A stretch of DNA of 64,000 bases from contig NC_091369.1 in assembly GCF_038502225.1 (NCBI RefSeq), positions 18,983,943 to 19,047,942 on the forward strand. Reading direction: 5' to 3'. Of the stretch, positions 1 through 9,979 are shown piece by piece. The translations under genes were made by a program, and so were the position numbers. Every line of letters starts with the position of its first letter. Position 1 is the first letter of the stretch. This DNA comes from Cherax quadricarinatus. Taxonomy: Eukaryota > Arthropoda > Malacostraca > Decapoda > Parastacidae. Under the pieces are notes generated by a model that was not told the origin of the DNA, ran no database searches, and saw nothing but the letters and a program-made list of their open reading frames with translations.

Positions 1-339
1 TGTTTATATGCTATTGAGTGGTGGGGTTGGGAGGAGGGTAAACATTACGTTTTCTCTGGTCCAGCTTCAGAGAAAATGTGTATGAATCTGCGCTGGCCCA
101 GTAACCGCCCTTAACAGTACATAAGGCGTTTGTTTACAATTCTTTGCATGAATTATTCATTAATTCTCCCTTTGTTTATGAAGGCATCTAAAGGTAGTTG
201 TCAGAAACTATTAAACTCAGTGAACATGGTATGTCGATGGTAATAATATGGCTGTAGACCGCAGTGTATGTAGCCAGTAGGTATATGCCTGGGATGAAGT
301 CCCTCTGGGACTACAAATCAACACTACTCACCAACAAGA
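1..339. other. Unassigned left edge
   Basis: No convincing reading frame, terminal repeat or tandem structure is visible. The stretch directly abuts a Tigger-like 3' end, so it may be the interior of that element, but I see no transposase similarity in it. Confidence 0.3.
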
Positions 340-579
340 TTCTTCAGTAAAGGTATGTAATGTTTATTTATCATTATCAGTTATTTTTCATTGTTTTCTG
401 TATGTAAAACTATAGTTATTCTCTATAAAATGTATTTTTCGTTAACATTTTTGGGTGTCTGAAACAGATTAATTGGATTTACATTATTTCTTATGGAAAA
501 TATTACTTTGGTTTTTGGCCATTTTGGATTTGGGCCAACCTTCTGGAATGGATTAATTACAAAAACCAGGGGTCTGCTG
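340..579 (+). mobile_element. Tigger-like 3' terminal fragment
   Basis: The segment begins with TTCTTCAGTAAAGGTATG, which resembles the sequence just after the transposase stop codon of the intact Tigger at 7613-9942. It continues with the family's A/T-rich tail (an ATTTCTTATGG motif) and ends in CCAGGGGTCTGCTG followed by the TA dinucleotide at 580-581, as expected of a Tigger end. No matching 5' end is visible, so it is truncated or enters from outside the window. Confidence 0.5.
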
Positions 580-581
580 TA

Positions 582-821
582 TCTTCCAGCCTATCAAAAG
601 AGACCATGAAAACAAGAATACAACCATAAATACCATACAAAAATACGCCGCAAAGTCGACGTCTTAAACCAAAAGAATACAATGTTTTTTTTCTCAATAT
701 GCACTGCATGCTGCAGGATTTTTGTTATACTTCACACACTGACCACTCAGGCCCATTCTCTCATATGTAGACCTACCAGCTTTCTCCCGCAAGATTGGAA
801 GCTGCTAGAATTTTGGCGTAA
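582..821 (-). mobile_element. Non-autonomous piggyBac-like fragment
   Basis: Read on the minus strand, this matches the interior of the TTAA-flanked element at 10125-11183 (shared GGTATTTATGGTTGTATTC and the AGAATGGG...GGTCAGTGT stretch). It also matches the 5' untranslated part of the piggyBac copies at 6940-7151 and 20800-20890 (CCAAAATTCTAG motif). It is cut at 581 by the Tigger-like end and at 822 by Tigger copy 1. No coding sequence is present. Confidence 0.6.
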
Positions 822-823
822 TA

Positions 824-3158
824 CAGTGGACCCTTGCCTAACGATATTAATCCATTCCTGAGAGCTCAGCGTTAGGCAAAATTATCGTTACCCGAATTAA
901 TTTTCCACATAAGAAATAATGGAAATCAAATTAATCCGTTCCTGACACCCCAAAGTAGGAAAAAAAAAAAATTTTACCACATGAAATATTAATTTTAATA
1001 CACACAAACTGAAGAAGACATGTACAATTACATGGCACTTACCTTTATTGAAGATCTGGTGATGATTGATGTGATGGGAGGAGGGGAGAGTGTGGATGGA
1101 GTTAATGTTCAGAAGGGGAATCCCTTTCCAATAGGACTTGAGGTGGCAAGTCCTTTTCCGGAGTTATGTCCCTTCCTCTTTTAATGTCACTAGGACCAGC
1201 TTGAGAGTCACTGGGCCTCTGTCGCACAACATATCTGTCCATAGAGGCCTGTACCTCCCGTTCCTTTACGACATTCCTGAAGTGTTTCACAACATTGTCA
1301 GTGTAATAGTCACCAGCACGGCTTGCAATAGCTGTGTTAGGGTGATTGTCATCAAAAAAGGTTTGCACTTTAAGCCACATTCCACACATTTCCTTAATCT
1401 TTGAAGTAGACAACTTCTTCAATTTCTCTATCCCCTCCTCCGGAGCAGTTTCTTCAGGTCTGGCCTCTTGCTGTTGAAGATGATCTTGCAGCTCATCAGT
1501 GGTTAGTTCTTCATTGTCCTCCTCCACCAACTCTTCCACATCCTCCCCACTAACCTCCAACCACAAGGACTTCCCCAATGCCACAATTGATTCCACAACT
1601 GGCATAGGCTTCTCAGGGTTAGCCTCAAATCCTTCAAAATCCCTTTTGTCTACACATTCTGGCCACAGTTTCTTCCAAGCAGAGTTCAAGGTCCTCTTAG
1701 TCACTTCCTCCCAAGCCTTACCTATAATGTTTACACAATTGAGGATGCTAAAGTGATCTCTCCAAATCTCTTAGAGTCAAATTGAGTTTCTGAGGTCACT
1801 ACAAAGCACCTTTCAAACATAGCTTTTGTGTAGAGTTTTTTGAAGTTTGCAATGACCTGCTGGTCCATGGGCTGCAGGAGAGGAGTGGTATTAGGAGGCA
1901 AAAACTTGACCTTAATGAAGCTCATGTCCCCAGGAAGTCACTCTGCCACATCTGAAGGATGATCAGGAGCATTGCCTAATACCAGGAGGCACTTAAGGTC
2001 CAATTTATTTTCAAGGAGGTAATTTTTCACAGTGGGAGCAAATGCATGGTGTAACCAGTCATAGAAAAGGTCTCTAGTGACCCGTGCCTTACTGTTTGCC
2101 CTCCACATCACACACAAATTAGCCTTGAGGATATTGTTTTTCCTGAACACTGGAAGTTTCAGAGTGATACACCAATAAAGGCTTCACTTTGCAATCACCA
2201 CTAGCATTAGCACACATCAACAGAGTAAGCCTGTTTTCATAGGCTAATGTCCTGGGAGTGCCTTTTCCTCCTTAGTAATGTAGGTCCTGCTTGGCATTTT
2301 CTTCCAAAACAGGCCTGTTTCATCACAATTAAATACTTGTTCAGGTTTCAATTCTTCACTGTCTATGTACTCCTTGAATTCCTTCACATATTTTTCAGCT
2401 GCTTTTTGGTCCGAACTGGCAGCCTTACCATGCCTTATCACACTATGTATGCCACTACGATTCTTAAATCTCTCAAACCATCCTTTGCTGGCCTTAAATT
2501 CACTCACATCACCACTAGTTGCTGGCATTTTTCTAATTAAATCGTCATGCAACTTCCTAGCCTTTTCACATATGATCGCTTGAGAGATGCTGTCTCCTGC
2601 TATCTGTTTTTCGTTTATCCACACCAATAACAGTCTCTCAACATCTTCTATCACTTGCGATCTCTGTTTCGAAAACAAAGTTGCACCTTTGGCAAGAACA
2701 GCTTCCTTGATTGCCGTTTTCTTGGCCACAATAGTAGCGATGGTTGATTGGGGTTTTGTGTACAACCTGGCCAGCTCGGAGACACGCACTCTGCTTTCAT
2801 ACTTAGCAATGATCTCTTTCTTCATATCCATAGTAATTCTCACCCTTTTTGCTGTAGGGTTGGCACTAGAAGCTTTCTTGGGGCCCATGGTGACTTATTT
2901 TGCAGGTGCAATCACTAGAAACACTGTGATAATATGAAATGTTCCGATTGTATGTTTGGATGCGACCGCAGTGGCAGGCTTGTAAACACTAGCACCCACG
3001 GGACAAGTGAGGCACGCTCAGGCCACACGTGGACGCGTCTCGAACGAATCATGTTGAGCGAGTTTTTTAGTGATAGCTGAGGCAAAATTTTTGCATTAAA
3101 ATGTATCGCTAGGCGGATTTAACGTTATGCGATGCGTTCGTTAGGCGAGGGTCCACTG
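824..3158 (-). mobile_element. Tigger/pogo DNA transposon, copy 1 (degenerate)
   Basis: The ends are inverted: CAGTGGACCC at 824 and GGGTCCACTG ending at 3158, each flanked by TA (822-823 and 3159-3160), the target preference of Tc1/mariner-pogo elements. Length is 2335 bp, against 2330 bp for the intact copy at 7613-9942. The transposase runs on the minus strand and is broken. The two flanks belong to different parts of piggyBac sequence, which is odd for a simple insertion. Confidence 0.9.
1102..2888 (-). pseudogene. Tigger transposase pseudogene (copy 1)
   Basis: The reading starts at the ATG at 2888 (MGPKKASSAN) and shows, in order, a CENP-B type helix-turn-helix, the second DNA-binding half (RLLLVWINEKQIAGDS), the first catalytic stretch (NCDETGLFWKK) and a C-terminal region rich in Glu. 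It breaks near 2244, 1938 and 1731 by frame changes. The second catalytic motif reads LVLGNAPDHP where the intact copy has LVLDNAPGHP, so the catalytic Asp is lost. The third (LQPMDQQVI) survives. It is non-functional as it stands. Confidence 0.9.
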
Positions 3159-3449
3159 TATAATGTATGCCCTACCAAGATAAGGTGCCATAATGCTTCT
3201 CACTACGTCACCTGAGATACAAAATAACATCCTGGTATTTTTCAATGTTTTACTTCCCGTGTATACAATAATATCCAATACCAGGCCACTGTCACAGTCA
3301 CAGAGTACGAACAGTTTTATATCAAAGTGTTTCCTCTTGCTCGGTATATACTGCTTGAAGAACAGTCTACCTTTGAACAAAATCAAAGACTCGTCAATTA
3401 CAAGATTCTTGAATGGATAAAAGTACATGCTGAACTTTTGTTTCAGATA

Positions 3450-5773
3450 CAGTGGTCCCTCAATAATCGTCCATAATCCGTTCCTGGAAGTGGGACTATT
3501 ATCAAAATAGATGATTTTTGAATCAATTTTCCCCATAAGAAATAATGTAAATGCAATTAATCCGTTCCTGACACCCAGAAGTATTAAATCAAAAATTTTT
3601 TTTACATGAAATATAGATGTAGTACGTAAACAATACAATGGCACATGATGAATTAAACATTAAAAGAATAACACTTACCTTTATTAAGGATTCTTCTTTG
3701 TGTATGGAAGACTGGAGAAGGAGACAGATTTGATTATTTACTGTTTGAAAGGGGAATCCCATTCCATCAACACCTCAGGTACCAATTGCTTTTCTGGGGT
3801 TACTTCTCTTCTCTGTTTCTTAATGCCACTAGGACCACCTTGAGAGTCACTGGAGTCCTGTCTCGCAAAAAAACTGTCCAGAGAGCTCTGTTTCTGGCGT
3901 CTCTTTAAAACTTCCCTAAAATGGGCCAAGACTCTGTCACTGTACAAGTTGCCGATATGGCTTGCAACATCCTTCTCAGGGCGATGTTTCTCCGTAAATC
4001 TTTTCATCCTACCCCACATTTCAAAAATCTCCTTAATTTCTGAAGAAGGCACCTTCTTCCATCTCTCTTCCTCCTCCTCTGCAGCAAGATTCTGAGCTGC
4101 GATCTGTTGCTCTTCCTGCTGAAGCTCTTGCAGCTCCTCAGTGGTTAGCTCTTCGTTGTGGTCCTCCACCAACTCTTCCACATCCTCCAAACTCACATCC
4201 AACCCCATGGAACTCCCCAGTGCGACAACAGAGTTCACAACTGACATAGGCTCATCAGGGGCTGCCTCAAACCCTTCAAAATCCCTCTTGTGGACACAAT
4301 CTGGCCATAATTTTCTCCAAGCAGAGTTCGAAGTCCTGGTAACCACTCCCTCCCAAGCCTTACCTATAAGGCTTACGCAATGGAGAATACTGAAGTGTTC
4401 TTTCCAAAAATCTCTTAGGGTCAAGTGAGTGTCTGAGGTCACATTAAAGCACCTTTCAAACATTGCTTTGGTGTAGAGTTTTTTAAAGTTTGAAATGACT
4501 TGCTGGTCCATGGGCTGGAGGAGAGGAGTGGTATTCGGGGGCAAGAACTTTACTGTGATGAACCCAAACTCCTTCAGAATTAGGTCATCCAAGTTTGGAG
4601 GATGAGCAGGTGCATTGTCCATTACCACTTTTCCAGGAGGTAATTCTTCACACTAGGGCCGAACACTTCACTGAACCACTCGACGAAAATGTCCCTTGTG
4701 ACCCATGCCTTACTATTAGAGCTCCAAAACACATACAATTTACTCTTCATAACATTGTCTTTCTTGAACACTCTGGGATTTTCAGAATGGTACACTAGTA
4801 ACGGCTTCACTTTGAAATCCCCACTAGCATTAGCACAGAACATTAGCATCAGCCTGTCTTTCATAGGCTTGTGTCCTGGCAGTGCCTTTTCTTCCTGAGT
4901 AATGTAGGTCCTCTTTGGCATTTTCTTCCAAAAGAGGCCTGTTTTGTCACAATTGAACACTTGTTCAGGTTTCAGTCCTTCAGTCTCTATGTACTCCTTG
5001 AATTCCTGCACACATTTTTCAGCCGCTTTGTTGTCAGAACTGGCAGCCTTACCACACTGTGTATGCCAGTACGCTTCTTTAATCTCTCAAACCAGCCTTT
5101 GCTGGCCTTAAATTCACTCCCATCACCACTAGTTGCAGGCAATTTCTTTACCAAATCGTCATGCAACTGCCTAGCCTTTTCACAAATAAGCGACGTCATA
5201 AGACTATCTCCTGCTAATTGTTTCTCGTTTATCCACACCAATAATAACTTCTCAACATCTTCGAGTACTGGTGATCTCATTTTTGTCAGCATATTTACCC
5301 CCTTTGCAACAACAGCATCCTTGATTTCCTTTTTCTTGGCTATGATGGAAGATATAGTTGTACGGGATTTGTTATACATCCTGGCCAGTTCGCCCACACG
5401 TACGCCACTATCATATTGTTCAATGATGTTTTTCTTAAATTCAATCATATTTCTCACCTTCTTTACCAAAGGCTTGGCACTAGGAAGTTTCTTTGGAGCC
5501 ATGGTAGCTTATTTAGCACTTGCAAGCACTAAAATCAATGGAATATTATGAAATATTTCGTTGGAGCAAGTGAGGGGACCATCGCTCACTGGTAAACAAT
5601 GGTACACTGGCTGGGAAGGGAAGGCCCAGGCGGCTCAGAGCGTGAGTACGCGTCCCGGATGAAGGACTATTAGTGAGTTAACGGACCATTTGCGAGGAAA
5701 TGTTTAGACAAAATAACAGGACTATTTCCGAAATGAACGACTTTCAGGCCGGACGATTATTGAGGGACCATTG
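3450..5773 (-). mobile_element. Tigger/pogo DNA transposon, copy 2, nested in piggyBac
   Basis: Ends are CAGTGGTCCCTCAATAATCG at 3450 and its near-inverse ending GGGACCATTG at 5773, with TA on both sides (3448-3449, 5774-5775). Length is 2324 bp. It belongs to a different subfamily from copies 1, 3 and 4: the ends differ (TCAATAATCG instead of an AACGATATTAATCC type) and the protein starts MAPKKLPSAK. Confidence 0.9.
3738..5502 (-). pseudogene. Tigger transposase pseudogene (copy 2)
   Basis: From the ATG at 5502 the protein shows the CENP-B N-terminal helix-turn-helix and LLLVWINEKQLAGDS. A frame change near 5030 leads into a segment with NCDKTGLFWKK, and another near 4625 into VMDNAPAHPP and LQPMDQQVISNFKK. 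All three catalytic Asp positions survive, although the Glu after the first is Lys. The long acidic C-terminus ends at 3738. Two frameshifts suffice to explain the damage, so it decayed less than copy 1. Confidence 0.88.
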
Positions 5774-7155
5774 TACATGAAAACATTTCTAATCTTGTAT
5801 AACCTGTCACTTCTGTCAGGCCTGGTTTTGTCATCGAAGTGCAACATACGTTACAGTAAGATAAACCTGTTCACTGGGATGGTTTCATTGAAGGCTGGGG
5901 TACAAATTAGCCAATCTGTGGACCAGTATGATTTTATATTATGCTTATAGACATGAAGCATAAGCATTAGTGTTGCAAAAAGCAAATACATTTCAGCCAC
6001 AGCTGTCTCCACCGGTGTAGTCTTGACTGTGGTGATATCATCGTATTTGCTATGGTGTACTCAAACTACTTGTTGCTTTACCTGACAATAGTTTCCATCA
6101 AGGGCCGATCAAAGAATAGTTCAAATTATTCCAGTTCATTTGCAGTGTTTCCAAGGAAACAAGCTGGTAGGATTCCCCTTTGAGAGTCATCAAACTGGTG
6201 GGGATTGGGAACAAAATTGGGATTTTGCTGCCAATCCCAGATGCAGTTTGCTGATGGATACTGGACATCATAAGCTGGTTGTAGTTGTAGTTGTAGTGGG
6301 GTGGTAGTTGATGCTCCGCTTTATCCTGTGAGTGGCGTGGGTCCCAGCCTGGGCTGATGAGTCATGTATGACCGTGGCACTACCACTATCACCACCAATA
6401 CCACCACCTACTGATGCCTGTGGTCTATCCATGCCAAGTGTAGCCACATCATCCTCACTTTCACTGTCTATTCCTGGTGTAGGGCCACGGGATGTACTCC
6501 GTCCCCTGGGTACTGCATAGGGAACACTACCTGAGCGCATGCGGCGGCGTATATACCGACGCTTCACTGGTGAACATGATTCCTCACTATTACTACTCGA
6601 ATGATCATCAAGAGCAATAAAATCACAGTCCACATCACTATCATCATCATTAGTGAAGTCTGAGGCCTGGCCATGTGAAAATATTAATCTTCTCTTGCAA
6701 CGAGGTACAACTGAATGCGACTGAGACGTGCCCACACCAGAGGTAGAAGGCTGAGGATCGTCAAGATTTTCTGCACTATTTTCAATATCCTGGTCACTGC
6801 TTTCAGTCTCTAATTGATCAAAACCATGGAATTCTTCTTCTTTTCCACTTCCATCAGAGTCAAAACTATCAGTTATGAAGAGGAAAGTCCCAATTCGCCT
6901 CAGAGTGAGAGCTGCCTTGCGGCGAGGCATGGTGAACAAAGGTTACTGAGGCTGCATTCCTACAATGCCATGTGGGCACCTAGAATTTTTTTTTACAGCA
7001 CACACACACACACCATGCAGACCCGTTCTCTCAGGTGTAGGCCTACCAGCCTTCTCACGCTAAATTTGACGCTACTAGAATTTTGGCACAGATCTACGGT
7101 TTGGACCCCTCAACGTATAGCTGTAGATCTACTTCACGGACCCTTAAAGGGTTAG

Positions 7156-7500
7156 ACTCCACAACTCGTGCCTGTGCTGGCATGCAGGAACACATTAAAA
7201 TCATTAAGAGTGCGTTATTAATCATGAAGATGCCATATTAATAATAATAATAATAATAACACAATAATAATCACTCTGAGTCACATTAAATGTCATATAA
7301 AATGTTAATATGGATATTTTGCTTAATCCATCTACGACATTTTTTCAAAATTATATAATAAACATGCTACATAACATATAAACATAAATTAACATAAATA
7401 TTAGATGTTTTTCCAGTCGGCTTGACAAAGTGAACCAAAACCATTCGTGTCCAGGCAGGTATCAACAACAACAACTGGTTTGTTTACAAAACTCGTGAAC
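7156..7500. other. Unique-looking A/T-rich spacer with an (ATA)n run
   Basis: The stretch holds a short ATA/AAT microsatellite near 7229-7258 and otherwise A/T-rich sequence between the piggyBac 5' end and a duplicated segment. I see no gene, terminal repeat or splice-bounded open frame in it. Confidence 0.4.
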
Positions 7501-7502
7501 AT

Positions 7503-7612
7503 GGGGGTTACATACCTACCACACTTTGATACCTACTTACCTTACTATTCACCTTGCACCCTATGTAAAGACCATTAAGACTACAAATATTTTAAGGTAA
7601 GTAATGAGTATA
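7503..7612 (+). repeat. Segmental duplication, copy A (split by insertions)
   Basis: The stretch from ATGGGGGTTACATACCTACC through AAGGTAAGTAATGAGT is repeated almost exactly at 11238-11345. Copy A continues after Tigger copy 3 (9943-9979) and again after the MITE (from 11191), so one original segment of about 165 bp is now spread over 3.7 kb. Confidence 0.85.
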
Positions 7613-9942
7613 CAGTGGACCCACGCATACCGTTGGCATCACATAACGTTAAATCCGCATACCGATACATTTTATCGCAAAAATTTTGCTTCGCATACCG
7701 CTAAAAAACCCACTCAACGCTATTCGTCCGAGACGCGTCTAATGTGCGGCCTGAGCCAGCCTCACATGTTCCGCTGGTGGCATTGTTTACCAGCCAGCCT
7801 CTGCGGTAACATCCAAGAATACAATCGGAACATTTCGTATTATTACAGTGTTTTTGGTGATTTTATCTGCAAAATAAGTGACCATGGGCCCCAAGAAAGC
7901 TTCTAGTGCCAACCCAACAGGAATAAGGGTGAGAATTACTATAGAGATGAAGAAAGAGATCATTGCTAAATATGAAAGTGGAGTGCGTGTCTCTGAGCTG
8001 GCCAGGTTGTATAGTAAACCCCAATCAACCATCGCTACTATTGTGTCCAAGAAAATGGCAATCAAGGAAGCTGTTCTTGCCAAAGGTTCAACTGTGTTTT
8101 CGAAACAGAGATCGCAAGTGATGGAAGATGTTGAGAGACTCTTATTGGTGTGGATAAATGAAAAACAGATAGCAGGAGATAGCATCTCTCAAGTGATCAT
8201 AAGTGAAAAGGCTAGGAAGTTGCATGAGGATTTAATTAAAAAAATGCCTGCAACTAGTGATGATGTGAGTGAATTTAAGGCCAGCAAAGGTTGGTTTGAG
8301 AGATTTAAGAAGCGTAGTGGCATACATAGTGTGATAAGGCATGGTGAGGCTGCCAGTTCGGACCACAAAGCAGCTGAAAAATATGTGCAGGAATTCAAGG
8401 AGTACATAGACAGTGAAGGACTGAAACCTGAACAAGTGTTTAATTGTGATGAAACAGGCCTGTTTTGGAAGAAAATGCCAAGCAGGACCTACATTATTCA
8501 GGAGGAAAAGGCACTCCCAGGACATAAGCCTATGAAAGACAGGCTTACTCTGTTGATGTGTTCCAATGCTAGTGGTGATTGCAAAGTGAAGCCTTTATTA
8601 GCGTTTCACTCAGAAACTCCCAGAGCGTTCAGACAAAAGAATATCCTCAAGGCTAATTTGTGTGTGCTGTGGAGGGCAAACAGTAAGGCATGGGTCACTA
8701 GGGACTTTTTCTATGACTGGTTACACCAAGCATTTGCCCCCAATGTGAAAAATTACCTAACTGAAAAGAAATTAGACCTTAAGTGCCTCCTGGTGTTAGA
8801 CAATGCCCCTGGTCATCCTACAGACGTGGCAGAGCAACTTTATGGGGACAAGAGCTTCATTAAGGTGAAGTTTTTGCCTCCTAATACCACTCCTCTCCTG
8901 CAGCCCATGGACCAGCAGGTTATTGCAAACTTCAAAAAACTGTACACAAAAGCTCTGTTTGAAAGGTGCTTTGTAGTGACCTCAGAAACTCAATTGACTC
9001 TAAGAGAGTTTTGGAGAGATCACTTTAGCATCCTCAATTGTGTAAACCTTATAGGTAAGGCTTGGGAGGGAGTGACTAAGAGGACCTTGAACTCTGCTTG
9101 GAAGAAACTGTGGCCAGAATGTGTAGACCAAAGGGATTTTGAAGGGTTTGAGGCTAACCCTGGGAATCCTATGCCAGTTGAGGAATCCATTGTGGCATTG
9201 GGAAAGTCCTTGGGGTTGGAGGTTAGTGGGGATGATGTGGAAGAGTTGGTGGAGGCGGACAATGAAGAACTAACCACTGATGAGCTGATAGATCAACTTC
9301 AACAGCAAGAGGCCAGACCTGAGGAAACTGCTTCGGAGGAGGGGAGAGAGAAATTGAAGAAGTTGCCTACTTCAGAGATTAAGGAAATGTGTGGAATGTG
9401 GCTTAAAGTGCAAACCTTTTTTGATGACAATCACCCTAACACAGCTATTGCAAGCCGTGCTGGTGACTATTACACTGACAATGTTGTGAACCACTTTAAG
9501 AAAGTCATAAAGGAACGGGAGGTACAGGCCTCTATGGACAGATATGTTGTGCGACAGAAGTCCAGTGACTCTGAAGCTGGTCCTAGTGGCATTAAAAGAA
9601 GAAGGGAATTAACCCCGGAAAAGGACTTGACACCTCAAGTCTTAATAGAAGGGGATTCCCTTTCTAAACACTAAGACTCTTTCCTCCTCCCATCCCATCA
9701 ATCATCACCAGATCTTCAATAAAGGTAAGTGTCATGTAACTGTGCATGTCTTTTTCAGTTTGTGTGTATAAAAATTAATATTTCATGTGGTAAAAATTTT
9801 TTTTTTCATACTTTGGGATGTCTTGCACGGATTAATTTGATTTCCATTATTTCTTATGGGGAAAATTCATTCGCATAACGATAATTTCGCATAACAATGA
9901 GCTCTCAGGAATGGATTAATATCGCTATGCGGGGGTCCACTG
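7613..9942 (+). mobile_element. Tigger/pogo DNA transposon, copy 3, structurally complete
   Basis: The 2330-bp element is bounded by CAGTGGACCCACGCATACCG and a right end GCGGGGGTCCACTG, with TA target duplications at 7611-7612 and 9943-9944. It has a 271-bp leader, one uninterrupted transposase frame and a short 3' part with an AATAAA signal at about 9718. Compared with the duplicate at 11238-11400, which lacks the element, the insertion looks precise. Confidence 0.95.
7884..9674 (+). CDS. Tigger transposase (uninterrupted)
   Basis: The 596-residue protein begins at the ATG at 7884 (context GTGACCATGG; an in-frame GTG six bases upstream is not needed). Residues about 10-60 form the CENP-B N-terminal helix-turn-helix and about 75-145 the second DNA-binding half (RLLLVWINEKQIAGDS, KGWFERFKKRSG). 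The DDE_1 catalytic core follows, with Asp189 (NCDETGLFWK), Asp306 (LVLDNAPGHP) and Asp343 (LQPMDQQVI). The tail is acidic and rich in Glu and Gln, ending PSGIKRRREL...SLSKH. Length and motif set fit the family. No frameshift or internal stop is present, unlike the other three Tigger copies here. It would be expected to bind its own inverted ends and cut at TA targets; whether it is active cannot be told from sequence alone. Confidence 0.95.
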   Translation: MGPKKASSANPTGIRVRITIEMKKEIIAKYESGVRVSELARLYSKPQSTIATIVSKKMAIKEAVLAKGSTVFSKQRSQVMEDVERLLLVWINEKQIAGDSISQVIISEKARKLHEDLIKKMPATSDDVSEFKASKGWFERFKKRSGIHSVIRHGEAASSDHKAAEKYVQEFKEYIDSEGLKPEQVFNCDETGLFWKKMPSRTYIIQEEKALPGHKPMKDRLTLLMCSNASGDCKVKPLLAFHSETPRAFRQKNILKANLCVLWRANSKAWVTRDFFYDWLHQAFAPNVKNYLTEKKLDLKCLLVLDNAPGHPTDVAEQLYGDKSFIKVKFLPPNTTPLLQPMDQQVIANFKKLYTKALFERCFVVTSETQLTLREFWRDHFSILNCVNLIGKAWEGVTKRTLNSAWKKLWPECVDQRDFEGFEANPGNPMPVEESIVALGKSLGLEVSGDDVEELVEADNEELTTDELIDQLQQQEARPEETASEEGREKLKKLPTSEIKEMCGMWLKVQTFFDDNHPNTAIASRAGDYYTDNVVNHFKKVIKEREVQASMDRYVVRQKSSDSEAGPSGIKRRRELTPEKDLTPQVLIEGDSLSKH

Positions 9943-9979
9943 TACTGTATATGCATTTTATTGCTCTGGGGCACTTTAA

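Larger units (their letters stand above)
3160..6930 (-). pseudogene. piggyBac transposase pseudogene (PGBD4-like), interrupted
   Basis: The N-terminus (ATG at 6930, MPRRKAALTLRR) is an acidic, Ser-rich leader typical of piggyBac-derived proteins (DGSGKEEEFHGFDQ). The middle portion (about 5776-6267) is decayed. If the TA-flanked Tigger at 3450-5773 is set aside, the frame reads straight across the site, with RLYKIRNVF upstream and QKFSMYFYPFKNLVIDES downstream. The DDE core shows IDESLILFKGR, KQYIPSKR and VYTGSK, matching the DDE_Tnp_1_7 family around its first catalytic Asp. The C-terminal half, including the Cys-rich end, is absent. Confidence 0.85.
3160..7151 (-). mobile_element. piggyBac element, 3'-truncated, carrying a Tigger insertion
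   Basis: The 5' end on the minus strand starts at about 7151 with a variant of the CCCTTTCAGGGTCC terminus seen intact at 20742; the flanking TTAA is mutated to CTAA. A non-coding leader with GTAGATCTAC motifs follows, then a transposase-like reading frame from 6930. The element is split by Tigger copy 2 (3450-5773) and ends abruptly at Tigger copy 1 (3159). Its true 3' terminus is missing. Confidence 0.8.
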
